A DNA stretch of 10,612 nucleotides from Ignavibacteria bacterium. GTDB lineage: Bacteria; Bacteroidota; Ignavibacteria; UBA10030; UBA6906. The number at the start of each line of letters is the position of its first letter. Position 1 is the first letter of the stretch. The stretch lies in assembly GCA_029859455.1 (NCBI GenBank), contig JAOUDE010000063.1, positions 1-10,612 of the forward strand, given 5' to 3'. Of the stretch, positions 6,351-10,612 are shown one piece after another. The notes beneath the pieces are model-generated. The model saw nothing but the letters and a program-made list of their open reading frames with translations, made no database searches and was not told the origin of the DNA. The position numbers and the translations under genes are program-made.

Positions 6351-7657
6351 CCGGCCACCTCAGGAGTGACGATCCTGCCCCGGCACGCTTCATCATCGGC
6401 GCCGGAAATCATGGTATTGACAATCGTGTTCTCTTCCGTTCCCTCTGCGGGCACTCCGACACGGATATACTCCTCCGTGAACCCGAATCTGAGACCGTCC
6501 CGGACTTCCCCCTCAAGCAGTACAGGACGAACCGCGCCCATCCTGCTCTGGTGGAATGCATTTCGCTTCTTACGGCCGAGCATCCGGAGGGCTCTGCTTC
6601 GTGCAAAGCGTCGCTCCGGCCGAACCGGTTGATCATACTGAGCTGCGGGTGTGTTCGGCCGTTCAGAATAGGTAAAAATGTGGAGATAGGAGACAGGAAG
6701 GTTGTCCACAAATGAAACGGTATTCGAAAAATGTTCTTCGGTTTCACCCGGAAACCCGACGATCACATCAACACCGATACCGCAGTTGGGAATCCGATCC
6801 CGGACCCGCGCGATCCTGCCCGCATAGGCCCTGGTATCGTATCGTCTCCGCATCGACCGGAGGATCCGGTCATCACCGCTCTGGAGCGGAATGTGAAAAT
6901 GGTTGCAGAGTACTTTTGAATCAGCAACAAGATCAATGATCGCATCGGTCAGGAGATTCGGTTCAATCGAGCTGATCCGGAGCCGTTCGATACCCGCGAC
7001 AGATTCCAGCCGCATGAGCAGCTTCAGCAGGTTTTCGGAATCCTTCCGGCCGTAATCTCCGACATTGACCCCCGTCAGTACGATTTCTTTGTATCCCTGT
7101 GAGACCAGCATTTCCGCCTGCCGGACGCATGCATCGATCGGCTGACTCCGGCTCCCTCCCCTGGCAAGTGGAATGGTGCAGAAGCTGCAGTTATAGTCGC
7201 ACCCGTCCTGCACCTTCAGGAACGCCCGCGTCCGGCCGTTTTCATCGGAAGAGTACGCCACGCCGAAGTCATCCCCTTTACTGATATCGGAGACATGCAC
7301 CTGCGGCCCACCGGAACGGTTGTCGGGATTCAGGTGATCGAAAATACTGAATTTCTCCCGCGACCCGAGCACCGCGCCGACACCCTCGATCGATGCGACC
7401 TGCTCGGGCTCCAGCTGGGCGTAACATCCTGTAACCAGGACGAAGGAATCCGACGAAGCCCGGAGGGACCGCCTGATCAGCTGCCGGCATTCTCTGTCAG
7501 CACGTCCCGTCACCGTGCAGGTATTGATCACCGTCACGTCAGCACGCGCGCCGAACTCGACGACGTCGTAGCCGCGTTCGATGAACTGCCGCGCCATCGC
7601 GGAGGTTTCCGCGTGGTTCAGCTTGCAACCGAGCGTATGGAGGGAAACTGTGGGCAT
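6347..7657 (-). CDS. mtaB: tRNA (N6-L-threonylcarbamoyladenosine(37)-C2)-methylthiotransferase MtaB
   Basis: A complete 436-residue methylthiotransferase. It converts t6A37 to ms2t6A37 in ANN-decoding tRNAs using two 4Fe-4S clusters and S-adenosylmethionine. The N-terminal UPF0004 domain carries the cluster ligands C11 (TLGCKLNHAE), C47 (INTCTVTGRAD) and C78 (TGCYAQ). The radical-SAM core has C153-x3-C157-x2-C160 (QDGCDYNCSFCTIPLARG) plus LTGVNVGDYG, HFHIPLQSGDDRILRSM and GIGVDVIVGFPGETE. The C-terminal 60 residues (VLLEG ... GFTEEYIRVGVP) fit a TRAM RNA-binding domain. The TLGCKLNHAE block is typical of MtaB rather than MiaB or RimO. The ATG at 7657 gives the canonical N-terminus but lacks a strong ribosome site. 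The rpsA terminator ends 12 bases upstream, so its promoter is not obvious. It overlaps the DUF512 start by 4 bases. Confidence 0.95.
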   Translation of the reverse strand: MPTVSLHTLGCKLNHAETSAMARQFIERGYDVVEFGARADVTVINTCTVTGRADRECRQLIRRSLRASSDSFVLVTGCYAQLEPEQVASIEGVGAVLGSREKFSIFDHLNPDNRSGGPQVHVSDISKGDDFGVAYSSDENGRTRAFLKVQDGCDYNCSFCTIPLARGGSRSQPIDACVRQAEMLVSQGYKEIVLTGVNVGDYGRKDSENLLKLLMRLESVAGIERLRISSIEPNLLTDAIIDLVADSKVLCNHFHIPLQSGDDRILRSMRRRYDTRAYAGRIARVRDRIPNCGIGVDVIVGFPGETEEHFSNTVSFVDNLPVSYLHIFTYSERPNTPAAQYDQPVRPERRFARSRALRMLGRKKRNAFHQSRMGAVRPVLLEGEVRDGLRFGFTEEYIRVGVPAEGTEENTIVNTMISGADDEACRGRIVTPEVAG

Positions 7658-7669
7658 TGGTCTTCATAC

Positions 7670-7696
7670 AAAAAGAGCTGCCCCGAGGGGCAGCTC
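7670..7696 (-). terminator. Intrinsic terminator downstream of rpsA
   Basis: Read on the - strand, a perfect 10-bp stem (GAGCTGCCCC / GGGGCAGCTC, 7675-7696) with a two-base centre, realistically a four-base loop on a 9-bp stem, is followed at once by TTTTT (7670-7674). It starts 22 bases after the rpsA stop. The hairpin is very GC-rich and the T-run short but immediate. It ends only 12 bases before the mtaB ATG. Confidence 0.88.
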
Positions 7697-7718
7697 CGGG
7701 ACTGAAGCCAGGTCGGAC

Positions 7719-9524
7719 CTAGTTTTCAGTCGGTATCGACGTATCTCCGCTCGCCTGATCACTGCCGGTGATCGTTGCAACATCGCCGATCGTATTGGCA
7801 GGAATCTGGTGGCTCGCGTTATACTCTTCGACTACTTTCGCCTCTTTCCCCTTCATATATTCAAGGACGGAAAGGACGATCTTCTTCGAATCCTTGTCGA
7901 ATTCCACGACGGACAGCGGCAGCACATCTCCCACCTTGAACTTGTCTGAGATGTTGCGGACCGTCCCCTGGGCAAGCTGCGAGGCGGGGACAAACCCGTC
8001 CACGCCGAGCGGCAGTTCGACGATAACACCCTTCTCAATAATCCGGACGATCTTTCCTTCGACCTCCGTGTTCACGCTGTAGGTCTCCTTGAACTTGTCC
8101 CATGGATTATCGTCGATCTGCTTGTGGCCGAGCGAGATGCGCCTTCCGTCCACATCGACGTTCAGGATCACCACCTCGAGGTCATCCCCTTTCTTCACCA
8201 TTTCACCGGGGTGACGGACCTTCTTGGTCCATGAGAGATCGGAAATATGGACGAGCCCGTCAACACCCTGTTCGAGTTCGACGAACACCCCGAAGTTGGT
8301 AAGGTTCCGGACCGATCCCTTGTGCCGTGAACCGACGGGGTATTTCTGCGTGAGTGAAAGCCACGGATCCGGCTCGAGCTGCTTGATGCCGAGCGAGAGC
8401 TTCTTGTTTTCCTTGTCGAGACTCAGGATCACCGCATCGATAATCTGCCCCATCGATACAACCTGTGAGGGATGCTTGATATGCTGTGTCCAACTCATCT
8501 CGGAGATATGGATCAGGCCCTCGATACCTTTCTCGATCTCAACGAAGGCGCCGTAATCAGCCAGTGAGACAACCTTGCCGCTGACCTTCGTGCCGACCGG
8601 GTATTTGACATCGATATTTTCCCAGGGATGCGGCTGGAGCTGCTTGTAGCCGAGGGAAATCCGCTTCTTCTCCTGATCGAAGTCGAGCACCACGACATTG
8701 ATCGTCTGGTCCAGCTTGACGATTTCGGAAGGATGGTTGATGCGGCCCCATGAGAGGTCGGTGATATGGACGAGGCCGTCCACGCCGCCGAGGTCGACGA
8801 ACACGCCGAAATCGGTAATCGCTTTCACGCCACCTTCCAGAATCTGGCCCTTCTCCAGCTTCTCCAGGATCTCCTTGCGTTGACCGGAGAGCTCTTCTTC
8901 CACGAGGATCTTGTGGCTGACCACCACATTCTCGGAGGCGGGGTTCAGTTTCACGACCCGGAAGTCCATCACCTTGCCGATAAATGCATCAAAATCGCGG
9001 ACCGGGCGGACGTCGATCTGCGAGCCGGGAAGGAATGCGTCGATTCCGAGCAGATCGACAACAATGCCGCCCTTGATGCGGCGCATACACTTACCCTGAA
9101 GGATCTCAGCATTGTCGAACGACTTCGTGATCCGCTCCCAGACACGCATGAAGTCCGCGCGCTTGCGGGAGAGGACAAGCTGGCCGTCCTTGTTTTCAAC
9201 GCTTTCGAGAAACACTTCGATTTCGTCACCGAGCTTCAGCTCGTCCGGCTTTGAGAATTCCAGAAGCGACACAAGCCCTTCGGATTTGAACCCGATGTCG
9301 ATTGAGACATCCGATTCACCGATGGCAACAATCTTTCCGTTGACGATCTCCCCTTCACTGATCTGACCCAGTGTTCCCTCATACAGACTCAGAAGCTTGT
9401 TGCGCTGCTCTTCCGTATACCCCTGGTCTTCATCGTCATTCATGAATTTGGCGCCGTTGCGTATTCTCATCTCCACCGCGCTCACTTTTTCAGCTGACTG
9501 ATTCGAAGTTGTTTCCTGATCCAT
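7719..9524 (-). CDS. rpsA: 30S ribosomal protein S1
   Basis: A complete 601-residue S1 with six S1/OB-fold RNA-binding repeats at about 55-122, 139-206, 223-294, 308-381, 395-468 and 482-555. Repeats 3-5 are most regular (TDFGVFVDLGGVDGLVHITDLSW, ADYGAFVEIEKGIEGLIHISEMSW, TNFGVFVELEQGVDGLVHISDLSW), with linkers of the form LGYKQLQPHPW and LGIKQLEPDPW. Repeats 1-2 are divergent, as expected for the ribosome-binding pair. S1 binds mRNA leaders and docks them on the 30S subunit. The protein is longer than E. coli S1 (557), with an acidic N-terminal extension of about 50 residues and a tail of about 45. The start at 9524 is set by AGGAGG at 9529-9534, within AGAGGAGG. It follows ispH after a 151-base leader and ends at an intrinsic terminator. 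Confidence 0.97.
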   Translation of the reverse strand: MDQETTSNQSAEKVSAVEMRIRNGAKFMNDDEDQGYTEEQRNKLLSLYEGTLGQISEGEIVNGKIVAIGESDVSIDIGFKSEGLVSLLEFSKPDELKLGDEIEVFLESVENKDGQLVLSRKRADFMRVWERITKSFDNAEILQGKCMRRIKGGIVVDLLGIDAFLPGSQIDVRPVRDFDAFIGKVMDFRVVKLNPASENVVVSHKILVEEELSGQRKEILEKLEKGQILEGGVKAITDFGVFVDLGGVDGLVHITDLSWGRINHPSEIVKLDQTINVVVLDFDQEKKRISLGYKQLQPHPWENIDVKYPVGTKVSGKVVSLADYGAFVEIEKGIEGLIHISEMSWTQHIKHPSQVVSMGQIIDAVILSLDKENKKLSLGIKQLEPDPWLSLTQKYPVGSRHKGSVRNLTNFGVFVELEQGVDGLVHISDLSWTKKVRHPGEMVKKGDDLEVVILNVDVDGRRISLGHKQIDDNPWDKFKETYSVNTEVEGKIVRIIEKGVIVELPLGVDGFVPASQLAQGTVRNISDKFKVGDVLPLSVVEFDKDSKKIVLSVLEYMKGKEAKVVEEYNASHQIPANTIGDVATITGSDQASGDTSIPTEN

Positions 9525-9675
9525 TCGTCCTCCTCTTGTTCGACATACCGTCCTGCAGTACAGGACCTATTCCGCCTTGAGTCCGATCCGGGGCCATTCC
9601 ACGGGTCCGGGACTTTCCGGGAAATATGCGACTTTATTGATATATGATTGATGAGTTATTCATGGCCCTGCGGGG
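9525..9675 (-). promoter_or_regulatory. rpsA leader with hairpin and strong Shine-Dalgarno site
   Basis: The 151 bases between the ispH stop and the rpsA ATG contain, in order of transcription, an AT-rich stretch (about 9630-9660), a TCCCGGA direct repeat separated by AAG, and a stem-loop GTCCTG-TACTG-CAGGAC (9550-9566). The strong AGGAGG at 9529-9534 is last. No ispH terminator and no clear -35/-10 pair are visible, though the AT-rich stretch could hold a promoter of non-E. coli type. E. coli S1 represses its own translation through a structured leader; a similar role here is inference only. Confidence 0.35.
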
Positions 9676-10569
9676 TCAGACCGCTACCCCGGTCGTGCTG
9701 AGCTGTTCTATTGCTGTCTTGACATCTTCCATTAACCATTGCGGCGTCGATGTGGCGCCTGACACCCCGACACGTTCCGCACCGCGGAGCCAGTCGGCTT
9801 CAACCTCATCCACACTTTCGACAAAGTAGGAGAGCGGATTCGCATCACGGCAGATATCGAACAACACCTTCCCGTTTGAGGAATTCCTGCCGGCGACGAA
9901 GATCATGACATCATTGGACGCGGCAAACTCGCGCAGTTTCGTTTCTCTCCCCGAAACCTGTCCGCAGATCGTGTCCTTTGCATGGAAATCGACTGCCGAT
10001 TCTTCGAAGGTGGCGACTTCGAACTCCCTGATCTTCCCTCTGAGTTCTTCGGCAATCTGCCGGAAGGTGGCCTTGTCCATCGTCGTCTGTGAAAAGAGCA
10101 CTGTTTTCCTGGTCAGGTCGACCAGGCTGATCTCTTCAACCGTCCGGATCACAATCCCTTCCCTGTTGATCTGACCATTGAGGCCGACAACTTCAGCGTG
10201 TTCTTTCTTTCCAAAAATCACGATCTGGAAGCCCTTGTCATAATACTTTCTGATGCGCTCCTGGACCTTCGTGACCACAGGACAGGTTGCATCAACGAGA
10301 GTGACGCCGTGTTTCCTTGCAAGCTCGTACGTCGAGGCTGGTTCGCCATGGGCACGAATCAGAACAGTTCGGCCGCGCAAAGCCGGAAAATCTTCCGTAC
10401 TGACAACATCCATTCCAAGTTCTGCAAGGCGTTCGATCTCGCGGGGATTATGGATAACCGGCCCGAGCGAGGAGAGCCGGACATCGTTCTTCATTTCCTG
10501 CTCGGCGATGGAGATCGTCCGAACAACACCCCAGCAGAATCCGGAATTATGGTCAACCGTTACTTTCAT
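9676..10569 (-). CDS. ispH: 4-hydroxy-3-methylbut-2-enyl diphosphate reductase (IspH/LytB)
   Basis: A complete 297-residue IspH, the last enzyme of the MEP isoprenoid pathway. It reduces HMBPP to isopentenyl and dimethylallyl diphosphate with a 4Fe-4S cluster. The three cluster cysteines are C12 (SGFCWGV), C96 (DATCP) and C202 (DTICGQVSGRE). Substrate residues are recognisable: H40 (GPVIHNP), H74 (RAHGEP), H124 and the proton-donor E126 (KKEHAEVVG), the TTMD block, NSSNGK and SGATSTP. The NSSNGK and GATSTPQWLM variants are of the type I associate with Bacteroidota/Chlorobiota enzymes. The start at 10569 gives the canonical MKVTVDHNSGFCWGV N-terminus, with AGGA four bases upstream. The ATG shares a base with the stop of an upstream frame (TAATG), suggesting translational coupling. 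It is followed by rpsA, a neighbour known also as an IspH-S1 fusion in some clostridia. Confidence 0.97.
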   Translation of the reverse strand: MKVTVDHNSGFCWGVVRTISIAEQEMKNDVRLSSLGPVIHNPREIERLAELGMDVVSTEDFPALRGRTVLIRAHGEPASTYELARKHGVTLVDATCPVVTKVQERIRKYYDKGFQIVIFGKKEHAEVVGLNGQINREGIVIRTVEEISLVDLTRKTVLFSQTTMDKATFRQIAEELRGKIREFEVATFEESAVDFHAKDTICGQVSGRETKLREFAASNDVMIFVAGRNSSNGKVLFDICRDANPLSYFVESVDEVEADWLRGAERVGVSGATSTPQWLMEDVKTAIEQLSTTGVAV

Positions 10570-10612
10570 TATGTCCTATGTTTGCGCAGAAGCTCGTTCG
10601 CTTTTCTGACAA
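10569..10612 (-). CDS. 3' tail of an upstream gene (partial, unidentified)
   Basis: The - strand frame entering from the right edge reads VRKANELLRKHRT and stops with a TAA overlapping the ispH ATG by one base (TAATG). The basic, helical tail and the tight junction look like a genuine gene end. The other two frames also pass through this short stretch, one stopping at 10577-10579 and one running into ispH, so the choice of frame is a judgement. In many bacteria cmk or plsC precedes ispH-rpsA, but 13 residues cannot identify the gene. Confidence 0.4.
   Translation of the reverse strand, partial: VRKANELLRKHRT

Noticed and set aside
5817..6632. 271-codon + strand open frame
   Set aside because: It is antisense to the DUF512 and mtaB genes, both with clear family motifs on the other strand.
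8766..9254. 162-codon + strand open frame inside rpsA
   Set aside because: It mirrors the S1 repeats on the opposite strand; no independent signal was seen.
9634..9663. Nine-codon leader ORF (MNNSSIIYQ) after ispH
   Set aside because: No ribosome site of note and no run of one amino acid that would suggest attenuation.

Overview
The window looks like chromosomal DNA from a bacterium of the Fibrobacterota-Chlorobiota-Bacteroidota (FCB) assemblage. An Ignavibacteria/Chlorobiota-type lineage is my best guess. The grounds are a type IX secretion C-terminal sorting domain with the NYPNPFNPST signature, an IspH of the GATSTP type common in that group, and a DUF512 radical-SAM protein. Strong Shine-Dalgarno sites at rpsA and at the small secreted protein gene argue mildly against Bacteroidia proper, where such sites are usually weak. 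This placement is inferred from family knowledge; no search was run.

Layout: bases 1-1383 on the + strand hold the 3' part of a large secreted or cell-surface protein (beta-propeller-like repeats, a fibronectin-III-like domain, then the T9SS sorting domain). Its frame is broken near base 468. A convergent intergenic region (1384-1660) follows and carries an imperfect inverted-repeat, MITE/REP-like element. Everything from 1661 to the right edge is on the - strand. Read in the direction of transcription it is: the tail of an unidentified gene, ispH, a 151-base leader, rpsA, an intrinsic terminator, mtaB, a DUF512 PDZ/radical-SAM protein, a small secreted membrane protein, truA, a 287-base gap full of short-period degenerate repeats, and comM/yifB.

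The - strand genes are mostly housekeeping. IspH makes isoprenoid precursors and S1 loads mRNA on the ribosome. MtaB methylthiolates t6A37 and TruA makes pseudouridine 38-40, both in the tRNA anticodon stem-loop. ComM is a branch-migration helicase used in transformation. mtaB, DUF512, the secreted protein gene and truA are tightly packed: an ATGA overlap, then 4-base and 13-base gaps. They are probably co-transcribed, so the uncharacterised DUF512 enzyme and secreted protein sit within a tRNA-modification operon.

I found no clear new defence or mobile system. The points most worth a second look are the frameshift in the T9SS gene, the inverted-repeat element, the periodic repeats upstream of comM, the terminator placed 12 bases before mtaB, and the coupled mtaB-DUF512-secreted protein cluster.
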